64,000 nucleotides of DNA, taken from contig OZ253453.1 of NCBI GenBank assembly GCA_965261455.1, forward strand, positions 1,426,001-1,490,000, in the 5' to 3' direction. The notes below the pieces were generated by a model. It saw only the letters and a program-made list of their open reading frames with translations. It was not told the origin of the DNA and did no database searches. Shown here in pieces: positions 8,308-17,608 of the stretch. Within the stretch, counting starts at the first letter, position 1; the number at the start of each line of letters is the position of its first letter. A program made the translations under genes and the position numbers. Origin of the DNA: DAOUKH01 sp965261455. GTDB taxonomy: Bacteria > Chloroflexota > Dehalococcoidia > SHYB01.

Positions 8308-9579
8308 GTGCCCTGGAGAGCCGTTCCGGGCCGCATCTTCTACGGCTGGTGGATTGCCGGCGCGGCCGCCCTGCTCGCCTCGATGGGGATGGGGTTCATC
8401 GCCTTCGGCTTCGGGGTCTTTCTCCTGCCGCTGGAAGCGGAGTTCTCCACGACGCGCACCCAGATTTCGCTCATCGCGTCGTTCACCGCCTTGGAAGGCG
8501 CGGCGCTGGGCCCGCTCCAGGGCCACTTCGTGGACAAGTACGGGCCGCGCCCCGTGATGTTCCTCGGCATCATGCTCAGCGGCGTGGGCTTCATTCTGCT
8601 CAGCTTCGCCGAGACGCTGGCGCTCGTCTTCGTCTTCTGGATCATGTTCGTCGCCGTGGGCAATGGGATGGGGCTCATCTCGCCGCCGCTCACCGCGATC
8701 GCCCGTTGGTTCAACCGGCGGCGGGGTATCGCCTTCGGCATCGCGGGAACGGGCATGGGCCTGGGGGCGCTGCTGGTGCGCTTCGTCGACGCGCTGATCG
8801 AAGGGGCGGACTGGCGGATGGCGGCGCGGGTGCTGGGGATCATCATCATCGCCGTCGGGCTGCCCCTCGCCACGATGATGCGCTCACGGCCCCAGGAATA
8901 CGGCCAGCTCCCCGATGGCGCAGCCGCGCCGCCCGGGGCCGCGCCATCGCCCCAGACCGCCGCGAGCGGGTTCTCCGTCGGGGAGGCCGTGCGCACCAGA
9001 TCGTTCTGGCTCATGAGCGCCTCGTTCGGGTTCCGGAACGCGATCATTACGTCCATAACGACCCACTTCATCGCGGCGATGGTGGAGGACCGCGGCTTCA
9101 CCTCAGCGACGGCGGCCGAGCTCATCGGGCTGGGCGGGCTGATCAGCATCGTGGGCCGGTTGGGCGGCGGGCTGATGATCGACCGGCTCAATCCTCGGCA
9201 CGTGGCGACGGGCATCGCCATGCTGCTCGCCGGGTCGATGGCAATCCTTCTATGGGCGCACGAGCTCTGGCAGGTCGCCCTCTTCATGATGGTCTATGCC
9301 TTCTCATGGGGCGCCGGGGGCAGCACGATGTTCGCGATTCGGGCGACCTATTTCGGGACCAAGAGTTTCGCCACGATCTCGGGCCTCATGATCACCGTAC
9401 AGACGCTCTGCGGCCTTGCGGGCGTCACCGCCGCCGCCGCCATATACGACCTCCAGGGCAGCTACGACATCGCCTTCGCCGGCCTCATCGTCGTCGGGGT
9501 ATTCGGCGCGCTGACCATGTTCGCGGCGCGCCAGCCCAAGCCCCCAAAGGGAAGAAGCCTCAGCCTCACGGCGGAGTAG
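8308..9579 (+). CDS. MFS transporter, oxalate/formate or monocarboxylate type
   Basis: The 423-residue protein has about 12 hydrophobic segments in the usual two-halves layout. It carries the MFS loop pattern DKYGPRPVM between segments 2 and 3 and its counterpart DRLNPRH in the second half. The N-terminal FYGWWIAGAAALLASMGMG is typical of the oxalate/formate antiporter and monocarboxylate group. It starts with GTG 15 bases after the metallo-hydrolase gene, so the two are probably co-transcribed, perhaps to import and open an ester or lactone. The substrate is not predictable. Confidence 0.83.
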   Translation: MPWRAVPGRIFYGWWIAGAAALLASMGMGFIAFGFGVFLLPLEAEFSTTRTQISLIASFTALEGAALGPLQGHFVDKYGPRPVMFLGIMLSGVGFILLSFAETLALVFVFWIMFVAVGNGMGLISPPLTAIARWFNRRRGIAFGIAGTGMGLGALLVRFVDALIEGADWRMAARVLGIIIIAVGLPLATMMRSRPQEYGQLPDGAAAPPGAAPSPQTAASGFSVGEAVRTRSFWLMSASFGFRNAIITSITTHFIAAMVEDRGFTSATAAELIGLGGLISIVGRLGGGLMIDRLNPRHVATGIAMLLAGSMAILLWAHELWQVALFMMVYAFSWGAGGSTMFAIRATYFGTKSFATISGLMITVQTLCGLAGVTAAAAIYDLQGSYDIAFAGLIVVGVFGALTMFAARQPKPPKGRSLSLTAE

Positions 9580-9597
9580 GGGAAGGCCGGAGGAGGG

Positions 9598-12027
9598 TCA
9601 GGACGCAGGCGTGTCCGGCGAGTGGGCGTGCCAGACGGCGATGCCGCGCTCGGCGAGGGAGCGCAGCTCGCCATCGCCGTAGCCGACCTCGCGGAGGACG
9701 GAGGCGGTGTCGTAGCCGAAGGGAGCCGCGATCTCGGCGCGCCCTGGGGTCATCGACAGCTTGACCGGCGGCCCTTGGCGCCACATCGACCAGCCATCGT
9801 GGTGCTCGTGATGCACCCGCAGACCACCCGCCTCCACTACGGGATCGGTGAGGAAGAACTCGTCCTGGTCGGCGGCGTCGGCGCGGACGCAGGCGACGCC
9901 GGCGGCGCGAAGGTCGGCCTCCCACTCCTCGGCGCCGCGCGCGGCGAAGACCATCGAAAGCTCGGCGACGAGTTGGTCGTCGAATCGGGCGCGGGCCTCC
10001 GGGGTGTCGAAGCGCGAGTCGGCGGGCAGGTCGAGCGCCCGGCGCAGGCGCTCCCAATCGTCACCGGTCGGGGCTTCGAGGAAGACCCAGCCCTCCTTGG
10101 CGCGGTAGAGGCGGCTCAGCGCGTGGGTCCCGCGGAGCGCCCGGTCGAGCTCGCGGCGCGGGGGCTTTCCCTCGTAGCGGATGAAGTCGTCGGAGCACAT
10201 GTAGCAGTTGCTCATCACCATCGTGGTCTCGATGTACTGGCCCTTGCCGGTGCGCTGCCGGTGGTAGAGGGCCATGGCGAGGGCGGCGCCGACGGCGAGC
10301 GCCGACGTAACATCGGGAGAGCCTTCGTTGGCGCGTCGAAGCCGCTCACCCTGGGCGATGATTTCGTCGACGCCCATCTCGACGTCGTTGGGCGGCGGTT
10401 CGTTGCCCCGCCCCACTTGCCACCATTGTCCGCCGCTCAGCGCCCCGCCGATAGGGTGGAAGGCGGCGCGGCCCGCGCCGGGCCCCGTCGAGCCGTAGGA
10501 GCCGGCGTAGTGATAGAGGATCGAGGGGTTGATGGTGCGCACCGTCTCGTAGTCGATGCCGCACCGCTCCGGTGCCTGGCCGCGCATGTTGTGCATCAGG
10601 GCGTCGGCCTTGGCGACGAGCTTGTGCACCGCGGCGCGGCCTTCCTCCGTCTTGAGGTCGATGACAACGCTCTCCTTGCCCTGGAAGGTGAAGCCGAGGC
10701 CGTTGCTCATGGGACGGAATTCGTCGCCGCCGGGGGGCTCGATCTTGATGACGCGCGCGCCGAGGCCGGCGAGGAGCGTCGTGCCTACGGGGGCGGCGAG
10801 CCACGTCGAGAAGTCGAGGATGGTCATGCCTTCGAGGGGCGGCGCGGACGGCGGCGCGCCCTCCGTCGGCGGAGGGGCGGCAGGGAGGTCGGTCAGCGGC
10901 TCGGTGTCGTGCTGGCCGAGCAGCGGAGCGGGTGCGCCGATGGACGGCGGCGCGTCGGAGAACTTGACCAGGGGGCCGATCTGCTCTGTTCTGCCGACGG
11001 CGGGATCGTCGATCTCGACGACGCCGCCGTTGTGCAGCACGACGGCGTGGTCCATCGCCTGCTGCGTGCTGATGATCTTGTCGGCGGCCACGCCCTTCTC
11101 CTGGAAGACATCGAGCCACTCGTCGGCGGTCTTAGTGAGCATCGCCGCGACGATCATACGGTGCAGGACGATCTGGTCGCCGAGGTCTTTCCAAACGAAA
11201 GGAGCGCCGGCGAAGCGCGGATCGTCGTAGATATGGCTCAGGCCCATGGCCCCGATCCAGAGGGGGAAGAGGCGGGCGGCCATGTTCGCCATCTGGAGCC
11301 ACTGCCCGTCCTTGCAGCGGACAACCATGTAGGGGAAGTTGACCGAGCTAGCGCGGGGCGGCCCCGGCGGCTCCGTGGCCGGCCCGAGCATCCCCTTGTC
11401 GACCTGCCGCCGCACCGAGGCGAACATGTCGTAGGCGGTGAGCGAGCCGTACATGCTCGCTTCGAGGTGCTGACCGAGCCCGGTGCGCTCGCGGACGATG
11501 AGCGCGGCGGAGACGGCCTGGAGGAGCGTGTTGACCGTGGCCCACGCTGCGTTGGGACGCACTCGCAGCGACGGTTCCTCGCGGCCCGCCTCGGTCTGGA
11601 ACTTGAGGCAGACGCCGCCCTTGGCCTCGACGATCGGGCCGTAGGCGGGAAGGTCGGCGTAGCCGCCGTCGCTGGAGAAGGCGACGATCGAGGCGTGGAC
11701 GAGCCGGGGATTGATCTCGGCGAGCCGCGCCGGGTCGAGGCCGAGCCGGGCTACGTCACCAGTGCGGGCGCTCTCAACCAGCACGTCCACGCGGCGCGCT
11801 AAGTCGTCAAGCCGGGCGCGGCCCGCCTCGCTGTCGAGGTCGAGGACGACGCCCCGCTTCCCACGGTTCCACATGATCCACGCCGGCATCGACCGGAACG
11901 GGTCGCCGCCAGGGCGCTCGGCCTTGATCACCTCCGCGCCGTTGTCGGCCATGATCATCGTGGCGAGGCCGCCGGCCATGCCTTCCGACAGATCGAGGAC
12001 GCGCACACCTTCGAAGATCGTGCTCAT
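9598..12027 (-). CDS. Tandem (fused) family III CoA-transferase, CaiB/BaiF type
   Basis: The 809-residue product contains two full CaiB/BaiF domains. The first starts at the N-terminus (VRVLDLSEGMAGG, then VIKAERPGGDPFR). The second starts near residue 410 (MTILDFSTWLAAP, then VIKIEPPGGDEFRPM). Single-domain members are about 400 residues and work as interlocked dimers, so the fusion probably forms such a pair in one chain. Enzymes of this family move CoA between carboxylic acids. The ATG at 12027 is chosen because family sequence begins there. The open frame continues upstream over the preceding gene. It lies 8 bases after an amidohydrolase and forms a leftward operon with it and an enoyl-CoA hydratase. 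Confidence 0.87.
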   Translation of the reverse strand: MSTIFEGVRVLDLSEGMAGGLATMIMADNGAEVIKAERPGGDPFRSMPAWIMWNRGKRGVVLDLDSEAGRARLDDLARRVDVLVESARTGDVARLGLDPARLAEINPRLVHASIVAFSSDGGYADLPAYGPIVEAKGGVCLKFQTEAGREEPSLRVRPNAAWATVNTLLQAVSAALIVRERTGLGQHLEASMYGSLTAYDMFASVRRQVDKGMLGPATEPPGPPRASSVNFPYMVVRCKDGQWLQMANMAARLFPLWIGAMGLSHIYDDPRFAGAPFVWKDLGDQIVLHRMIVAAMLTKTADEWLDVFQEKGVAADKIISTQQAMDHAVVLHNGGVVEIDDPAVGRTEQIGPLVKFSDAPPSIGAPAPLLGQHDTEPLTDLPAAPPPTEGAPPSAPPLEGMTILDFSTWLAAPVGTTLLAGLGARVIKIEPPGGDEFRPMSNGLGFTFQGKESVVIDLKTEEGRAAVHKLVAKADALMHNMRGQAPERCGIDYETVRTINPSILYHYAGSYGSTGPGAGRAAFHPIGGALSGGQWWQVGRGNEPPPNDVEMGVDEIIAQGERLRRANEGSPDVTSALAVGAALAMALYHRQRTGKGQYIETTMVMSNCYMCSDDFIRYEGKPPRRELDRALRGTHALSRLYRAKEGWVFLEAPTGDDWERLRRALDLPADSRFDTPEARARFDDQLVAELSMVFAARGAEEWEADLRAAGVACVRADAADQDEFFLTDPVVEAGGLRVHHEHHDGWSMWRQGPPVKLSMTPGRAEIAAPFGYDTASVLREVGYGDGELRSLAERGIAVWHAHSPDTPAS

Positions 12028-12035
12028 GTCGGTTT

Positions 12036-12914
12036 CTAGGCCTCCTTGCCGGAGTTCTGGGCTAGCTCGGGCCACAGCCGGAGCGCGGTCCCGCCGAGGT
12101 ACGCCGCGCGGTCGCCGGACGAGAGGACGGCGGTGGCGCGCGTCGCAAGTTCCAGCAGCTCCGCGTAGGAGCGGTCGTGTGTCTGGGAATAGTCCGAGCC
12201 CCACATCAAACGTTCGGAGCCGAAGCGCTCGACGAGCGTCTCCATGAACGGGCGCGCACCGCCGGCTTCCTCAGCCCGCTCCAGAAGGTTCGACGACACC
12301 TTGAGGTGCAGGTTGGGAAAGTCCGCGAGCGCGAAGTGCTCCGGCGCGTTGGCGTAGGGCGGCCCGCCTTCAAGGTTGGGAAAGGCGAAGTGGTCGAGGG
12401 CGACCGCGATCTCGGGGAAGCGCTCCAAGACGTTGCGCAGCTGAGGCAGGAGCGTCGGCAGCATCGCGATCACGACGGGCATGCCGAGCTCGGCGGCGGC
12501 CTCCCACACCGGGAAGGAACGCGGCTCGTCGAGCCACGACCCGATAGGTCTGGTGATGGTGAAAAGACGGACACCCCGGGCGCCGCGCTCGGCCCAAGAG
12601 CGGAGCGTGTCGGCGGGATCGGGCGCCTCCATGTCAACGATGACGACGCTGGAGAAGCGGTCGGGGTAGGCGACCGCGGAGTCGGCAACATAGGCGTTGT
12701 CATAGGAGTAGGCGCCCATCGCCTGGACGAGGAGCGCGCCATCGACGCCGGCCACGTCCATTTCATGCAGGAGTTGCTCGGCGCTGGCGGGGACATCCTC
12801 GAACCACGAGGCCGGGCGGCGGTCGGAGCCGGTCCCCTGGTCGAGCCCGTAGGGTTGCAAGGGGTACTTCGCCCTGTCGGGAGCGATGATGTGCGAGTGC
12901 GTGTCGATGATCAT
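12036..12914 (-). CDS. Amidohydrolase family 2 protein
   Basis: The 292-residue TIM-barrel metal hydrolase begins with the DTHSHI motif that binds the first metal and ends with the WGSDYS strand typical of the family (catalytic Asp). An internal ALDHFAFPN supplies another conserved His. Members include decarboxylases and lactone hydrolases such as 2-pyrone-4,6-dicarboxylate lactonase. Position between enoyl-CoA hydratase (24 bases upstream) and a CoA-transferase (8 bases downstream) suggests degradation of a carboxylic or aromatic acid through CoA esters. The exact substrate is unknown. Confidence 0.85.
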   Translation of the reverse strand: MIIDTHSHIIAPDRAKYPLQPYGLDQGTGSDRRPASWFEDVPASAEQLLHEMDVAGVDGALLVQAMGAYSYDNAYVADSAVAYPDRFSSVVIVDMEAPDPADTLRSWAERGARGVRLFTITRPIGSWLDEPRSFPVWEAAAELGMPVVIAMLPTLLPQLRNVLERFPEIAVALDHFAFPNLEGGPPYANAPEHFALADFPNLHLKVSSNLLERAEEAGGARPFMETLVERFGSERLMWGSDYSQTHDRSYAELLELATRATAVLSSGDRAAYLGGTALRLWPELAQNSGKEA

Positions 12915-12938
12915 ACGGCGGCCCTCATGGTTCCTGGT

Positions 12939-13733
12939 CTATAGACCCTTGAAGCTCGGCTTACGGCGTTCCTTGAACGCCGCCATGCCTTCCTGGAAGT
13001 CATTGGTGCGTTGGAGCAGTGCCTGGAGGCCCGTCTCGATCCATATCTGCTGCTCCATGTCGTTCTGCATGCCGAGCCGGATGCTCCGCTTGGTGTGCAT
13101 CAGGGCGATGGGCGCCTTCTCGGAGATGCCCCGGGCCATCTCCAACGCCGAGGGTAGGAGCGTTTCAGGCGCGTAGAGACGGCTGACGATGCCCGTCTGG
13201 AGGGCGCGCTGTGCGTCCATCGGCTCTGCCGTCATCGCCATCTCGTTGGCTACGGACGGGCCCGCCATGCGCGGCAGGTAGTGACTGGCCCCGGCATCGG
13301 GGCCGATCCCGCGGTCCACCCAGCTCGCCACGAAGCTAGCGGTCTCGGAGGCGAGGCGGATGTCGCACGTCATGGCGAGGGACAAACCGGCCCCGGCGGC
13401 GGGTCCGTTCACCGCCGCGATCAACGGCGTCTCGACCCGGTAGATTTCGAGCATCCACCATGCCAGCGCCTTCGCGTTCATCTCATACAGGTGCTCGTCG
13501 TCGCGGGGCTTGCCCGCGCTGCCCAGGTGCAGATTCGACCCCGCGCAGAAGGCCCGCCCCGCGCCGGTGACGACCACCACCCGCACCGAGCGGTCCGCGT
13601 CCAATTCCTTGAACGCCTCGACGAGCTCGTTCATTTGCGCGGCGGTGAAGGCGTTGAGCGCGTCCGGCTCGTTCAGCGTCAACAGAGCGACGCCTCCGTC
13701 TTGCTCGACGAGCGCGTACCCTCCCTGGGCCAT
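12939..13733 (-). CDS. Enoyl-CoA hydratase/isomerase
   Basis: The 264-residue crotonase-fold protein shows the LTLNEPDALNAF start, the oxyanion-hole segments (AGRAFCAGSNLH and VNGPAAGAGLSLAMTCDIRLA) and SWVDRGIGPDAGASHYLPR, where a catalytic acid usually sits. It hydrates or isomerises enoyl-CoA in beta-oxidation-like routes. The ATG at 13733 follows GGAGGA and begins with recognisable family sequence, so the 33-residue upstream extension of the frame is rejected. It is the first gene of a leftward operon with an amidohydrolase and a fused CoA-transferase. Confidence 0.88.
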   Translation of the reverse strand: MAQGGYALVEQDGGVALLTLNEPDALNAFTAAQMNELVEAFKELDADRSVRVVVVTGAGRAFCAGSNLHLGSAGKPRDDEHLYEMNAKALAWWMLEIYRVETPLIAAVNGPAAGAGLSLAMTCDIRLASETASFVASWVDRGIGPDAGASHYLPRMAGPSVANEMAMTAEPMDAQRALQTGIVSRLYAPETLLPSALEMARGISEKAPIALMHTKRSIRLGMQNDMEQQIWIETGLQALLQRTNDFQEGMAAFKERRKPSFKGL

Positions 13734-13934
13734 CGAGATCTCCTCCGCGCGCCTTCTTCGCGGACGGGCCGCGAGTCCGCTTAGAGTAGCGCCCCTTGCG
13801 GCACAGGCCAACCGTCGCGGGGAAGGCGGCACTAAACCCGCAGCCTACTTCTGTCAAGCAGAACCGGCAGCGCGTGATAGACTCGATTGGCGCCCACGCC
13901 GTCCACGGGGGCGGGGCGCCGTCGAAGGAGCCCA

Positions 13935-15224
13935 TTGCCCCGATTCAGCGAGAAGCCAGCGTCCGACGTTTCGCCATCCGACAGCCGGCGAAGCCGCCCC
14001 CCAAGCGCCGCACCGCAAGGCTCCGCCCGCGCCGCGCTCAGCGACCCACAGTTCCGCCGCTACAACCTTAGCTTCGGCGCGAGCGCCCTCGGCTTCACGT
14101 CCACCATCGTCGTCACCGGCTGGTTGACGTTCGAGCTCACCGGCTCGACCTTCCAGCTCGGCGTGGTGATGTTCGTCCTCGGCGCCGTACAGGGGGCGAT
14201 GGCCCCGATCGGCGGCGTAATCGCCGACCGTTTGGACCGACAGACTTGGATCGTCGGATCGCAGGGCGTCAACATGGTCGGCGTGGTGGTCGTGGGGACC
14301 ATCGTGGCGACGGGCAACGTCGAGACGTGGCACCTCTACCTACACGCCGGCCTCTTCGGCGCCGTCGCCGCGGTGCACATGCCGTCGCGGCAGGCCTACC
14401 TCTTCGACATCGTGGGCAAACCGGCCATCGCGAGCGCCATGGCGATCAACCAATCGACGGTCAGCGTGATCCGTCTGAGCGGCCCGGCCATCGCGGGGCT
14501 GTTGATCGCGCAGGCCGGCCCGAAGAGCGTCTATTTTCTTGCCGCAGGCGGCTACGTGCTCTCGATGTTCATCGTCAAGTTCCTGGTCCGACGCAAGGAG
14601 CGCCCGCCCGTGCGGGGGAAGGAGACGCCGTTCGAGGCGATGAAGCAGGGCTTCGCCTACGTGCGTCGGGACAGGACGATCTTCTGGATACTGATGGCGT
14701 TGGTGACGGGCACGGCCATCGGCCTGCCCTTCCGCGAGCTCATGCCGGCCTACGCCAAGGACCTTATGGAACTCGGGCCGCGCGGGTTCGGCCTGCTGCT
14801 CACCATGCTCGGCGTTGGAGCGCTGGCGGGGAGCATCGGGATCACCGCGACTGCGACTCGCATGCACAAGGGGCGCATGCTCATCGCCGCGACGCTCCTG
14901 TGGGGGGCGGCGCTAATCGGGCTATCGGCGGCGCCGAACCTCGCGGTGGCGATTCCCTTGCTCATCGGGCTGGGCGCCACGAGCACGGGCCTGCTCATTC
15001 TGGCAAACATCTTGGCGCAGACCTACGTGGAAGAGGAGTTCCGCGGACGGGTGGTGAGCTTCCTGATGCTGAGCTTCTCGGCCCTCCCCATCGGCGCCCT
15101 GTTCTTGGGATCAATCGCGGAGTTCATCGGCCTGCGCTGGTCGATTGCCATCTCTGGCGCCAGCCTGCTAGCCATGATGGGCTACCTCGGCGTGGTCCGC
15201 GGCGAGCTGCGGAGCCTCCGCTAG
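13935..15224 (+). CDS. MFS transporter, exporter-like (MFS_3/DUF894 type)
   Basis: The protein of about 429 residues starts with a charged segment, then LSDPQFRRYNLSFGASALG leads into the first of about 11-12 membrane segments. MFS loop signatures are seen (ADRLDRQ after segment 2). The arrangement is like EntS-type exporters and other DUF894 carriers. The TTG at 13935 is preferred because GAAGGAG precedes it by 4 bases; the open frame also has a TTG at 13887 without such a site. A TGATAGACT box (TAGACT at 13878-13883) may be the -10. The substrate is unknown; a tiny gap separates it from a hydrolase gene. Confidence 0.8.
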   Translation: MPRFSEKPASDVSPSDSRRSRPPSAAPQGSARAALSDPQFRRYNLSFGASALGFTSTIVVTGWLTFELTGSTFQLGVVMFVLGAVQGAMAPIGGVIADRLDRQTWIVGSQGVNMVGVVVVGTIVATGNVETWHLYLHAGLFGAVAAVHMPSRQAYLFDIVGKPAIASAMAINQSTVSVIRLSGPAIAGLLIAQAGPKSVYFLAAGGYVLSMFIVKFLVRRKERPPVRGKETPFEAMKQGFAYVRRDRTIFWILMALVTGTAIGLPFRELMPAYAKDLMELGPRGFGLLLTMLGVGALAGSIGITATATRMHKGRMLIAATLLWGAALIGLSAAPNLAVAIPLLIGLGATSTGLLILANILAQTYVEEEFRGRVVSFLMLSFSALPIGALFLGSIAEFIGLRWSIAISGASLLAMMGYLGVVRGELRSLR

Positions 15225-15284
15225 CGGCGACCGGCGCGCTGTGGGAGAATGCGCGCCGGCGGCGACCCCGCCTCCGAGCCGCTG

Positions 15285-16022
15285 ATGGACTACACCGCCA
15301 CCGAACTCACCATTCCGACGAGCGCGGGCGGCGTCGAGGCCTTCCTAACCGTGCCCGACGGGCCCGGGCCGCACCCCAGCGTCATCATCCTCCACGAGGT
15401 CTTCGGCTTCACCGAATACCCCCGCGACGTGGCCCGGCGCTTCGCCCAAATGGGCTACGCCGGCCTCGCCATCAACCTCTTCTCCCGCCTCGCCACGATG
15501 GACGAGCTGCGCGACCGCGAGAAGCAATCATGGTGCTACTGGATGCTGGACGACCCGCAGGCGGTGCGGGACATGGAGGCCGGGATGGCGACGCTGCGCG
15601 AGCATCCCGCGCTCGCGCCGGACGCCATCGGCGTGGTCGGCTTCTCGATGGGCGGGCGCATCGCGCTGCTGTTCGCCACTTATTCGGCGGAGCTTGGGGC
15701 CTGCGTCGATGTCTACGGCGGGGCGGTCTACCACCATCTCTCGCGCGAGAAGCCGGAGCACCCCATCGACCGGTTCAAGCACATCAAGTGCCCCGTCCTC
15801 GCCATCGTGGCCGATGACGACCCCCTGATCTCGATCAAGGACCGCAACCGCATGCGCGGCGAACTCGAGCGCTGGGACGTTCCACACGAATGGGTCATCG
15901 TCGAAGGCGGAAAGCACAGCTTCATGAACCACACCCTGCCCAAGGCCTACGACGAAGAGCGCAGCGAGCGCGCCTGGGCGCTCCTCGACCGGTTCCTAAC
16001 CGAAAACCTGCGCTCCCGCTAG
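15285..16022 (+). CDS. Dienelactone hydrolase family protein
   Basis: The product of 245 residues (from ATG 15285; an earlier ATG at 15249 is possible) has the alpha/beta-hydrolase fold of dienelactone hydrolases: HEVFGF near the oxyanion region, GVVGFSMGG with the nucleophile, ADDDPLI and GGKHSFMN supplying Asp and His. The nucleophile is Ser in GFSMG, whereas classical dienelactone hydrolases use Cys, so general esterase activity is more likely. The stop codon overlaps that of the convergent downstream gene through the palindrome CTAG (16019-16022). Confidence 0.83.
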   Translation: MDYTATELTIPTSAGGVEAFLTVPDGPGPHPSVIILHEVFGFTEYPRDVARRFAQMGYAGLAINLFSRLATMDELRDREKQSWCYWMLDDPQAVRDMEAGMATLREHPALAPDAIGVVGFSMGGRIALLFATYSAELGACVDVYGGAVYHHLSREKPEHPIDRFKHIKCPVLAIVADDDPLISIKDRNRMRGELERWDVPHEWVIVEGGKHSFMNHTLPKAYDEERSERAWALLDRFLTENLRSR

Positions 16023-16663
16023 GTCAACCGGCGGTAGGGGATGTTGCACCAGAGGCGCAGCGCCTTCGGCGTCGCGCTGAGCGTCGGCGGAATCGGGCCC
16101 CGCGATTGTCCCGCGTCGTCGTTGGGATTCTCGTAGACCACCAGATACTTCGCCTGCCAGGGCTTGGGGTTGATCGCCGCGTAGCGGGCGCAGCCGGAAT
16201 GTTGGCGGTGGGCCATGACCTCGTGGACGTGGACCTCGTCGTACCACTTGTTGAAGTCGGCCTCCGCCGCAGGATCGACGCAGTCGGTCATCACGAGGAC
16301 GATGCTGCCCGCCCGCGGGCGGTCGGGGGCGCCGAACTCGGAGAGCTTTGTGTAGGTCCCGATGAGGGCGCGGACGGATGGCGGACGCGGCTCGGCGCGG
16401 TGGGCGGCGTTGGCCTTGGCCATGTCAACCTGCGCCTGGTCGGCGTCGGCGCGCGGCGTTTGGTACAACGAGAGGTAGCGCGTCTCTGAGGGGGCCTGGG
16501 CCTTGCCGAACACCTCGAAACGGTCGGCGGCGGTGAAGAAGCCCGAGCCGAGGATCGCGGGGCGGTGCTCCTCGTTGTGCCAGCGGTTCCAGTCAGCCTC
16601 TTGGTCTGGAACGGCCGGCGAGTTCATGACCAGCATCAGCCCTTGGTGTTCGGTCCCGTCCAT
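16019..16663 (-). CDS. Duplicated A/B-barrel (EthD-like) protein of unknown function
   Basis: The 214-residue protein has two similar halves: LMLVMNSPAVPDQEADWNRW and IVLVMTDCVDPAAEADFNKW, each followed by HNEEH or YDEVHVHEV. This pattern fits a fused dimer of ferredoxin-like A/B barrels, as in EthD and related proteins. Such proteins are often small auxiliary enzymes or binding proteins near degradative genes. The actual role is unknown. The gene converges on the hydrolase gene and shares the CTAG stop overlap. Confidence 0.7.
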   Translation of the reverse strand: MDGTEHQGLMLVMNSPAVPDQEADWNRWHNEEHRPAILGSGFFTAADRFEVFGKAQAPSETRYLSLYQTPRADADQAQVDMAKANAAHRAEPRPPSVRALIGTYTKLSEFGAPDRPRAGSIVLVMTDCVDPAAEADFNKWYDEVHVHEVMAHRQHSGCARYAAINPKPWQAKYLVVYENPNDDAGQSRGPIPPTLSATPKALRLWCNIPYRRLT

Positions 16664-16828
16664 GGCGCGCCTCCCCCCGGCGCGATTCGCGACGCCCGCG
16701 CCTCCGCGCCGAGTATGGCGCGGGCGTCGGACGTGTCAAGCGGTTAGGACCCGCCGGCGCCGTGGCATACTACGCGCTCACCGCACGCAAACAGCAAGCG
16801 GCTCTACAAGATCCACAAGGAGGCGGCG

Positions 16829-17488
16829 ATGATTCGGCGAACGATGCTCTTTACGGTGCGCGAGGATGCGTCCGCGGCAGCAGTGGCAGACCTCGAATCC
16901 CTGACCCGCGCCGCGGTAGGCGAGATCGAAGGTGCGACGCGGATCGCGATCGGGCGCAACGAGGCGCCAGGCCCGTGGTCGCACGTGTGGGACATGGACG
17001 TAGCCGACGTCGAGACCGTCCGGCGCTACGGGCCAAGCCCCTACCACATGGACGTGCTTGTGCCCATTTTCAATCCCGCCTCGGACAAGGCCTTGGTGAG
17101 TAAGCTCGACTACCTGTGGTACGAAGCCATCGCCTCGGCCGCGGAGGGCGTCGACGACCCCATCCGGCGCGTGATGTTCTTCCAAATGGACGAGTCCGCC
17201 ACCGAGGCGCAGACCGCCGAGTTGGAAGAAATGCTGCTGGAGCTTGGCGGCCGCATCGACGGGCTACCGAATTGGGCGCTGTCGCGGCGGCTCGCGGAGG
17301 GCAACCGCTCGGGGTGGACGCACTGCTGGGAGACGGAGTTCGGCGGCCCCGCCGGCCTCGACGCCTACAGCAAAGACTCCTTCCACCGCGAAACCGTCAC
17401 ACCCTATTTCCTCGACCCCGAAAAGAAGATCGTCTCCGCCGTGGCATTGGCCATCTACCGCCCCGGCTCGGCCCTCATCACGGCCTAG
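16829..17488 (+). CDS. Duplicated Dabb (stress-responsive A/B barrel) protein
   Basis: The 219-residue protein has two Dabb-like halves: MIRRTMLFTVREDA...AVADLESL and PIRRVMFFQMDESATEAQ...LEEML. Each half ends with an HVWDMDV or HCWETEF strand and a region with Y and H residues. Single Dabb domains form dimeric barrels; here the dimer is fused. Function is unknown. AAGGAGG lies 4 bases before the ATG, and a weak -10 (CATACT, 16766-16771) precedes it. It is divergent from the EthD-like gene, so two fused-barrel proteins lie side by side. Confidence 0.75.
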   Translation: MIRRTMLFTVREDASAAAVADLESLTRAAVGEIEGATRIAIGRNEAPGPWSHVWDMDVADVETVRRYGPSPYHMDVLVPIFNPASDKALVSKLDYLWYEAIASAAEGVDDPIRRVMFFQMDESATEAQTAELEEMLLELGGRIDGLPNWALSRRLAEGNRSGWTHCWETEFGGPAGLDAYSKDSFHRETVTPYFLDPEKKIVSAVALAIYRPGSALITA

Positions 17489-17524
17489 TACCGCTGCCGC
17501 TCGCGCCTTCCAGCAGCGTCCCCT

Positions 17525-17553
17525 CCCGTAGGGGCGACCCTTGTGGTCGCCCT
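17525..17553. repeat. Intergenic hairpin repeat (GTAGGGGCGACC type)
   Basis: GGGCGACC (17532-17539) and GGTCGCCC (17545-17552) form a perfect 8-bp stem with loop CTTGT. It lies about 40 bases past the Dabb gene stop and before the convergent amidohydrolase gene. It looks like a dispersed intergenic hairpin and may terminate transcription; only one copy is seen here. Confidence 0.5.
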
Positions 17554-17608
17554 CCGGCCCTTCTTTGCGGCGGCCCGCTGACTGATCGTTAACGACGAAC
17601 ACGGGGCG

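Noticed and set aside
7557..9764. 735-residue open frame overlapping the metallo-hydrolase and MFS genes
   Set aside because: It is a frame shadow with Arg/Gly/Ala bias and no recognisable domain; the true genes read in another frame.
9622..11802. 726-residue open frame opposite the CoA-transferase gene
   Set aside because: It is an antisense shadow of a well-supported gene, caused by GC-rich codons; no domain is recognisable.
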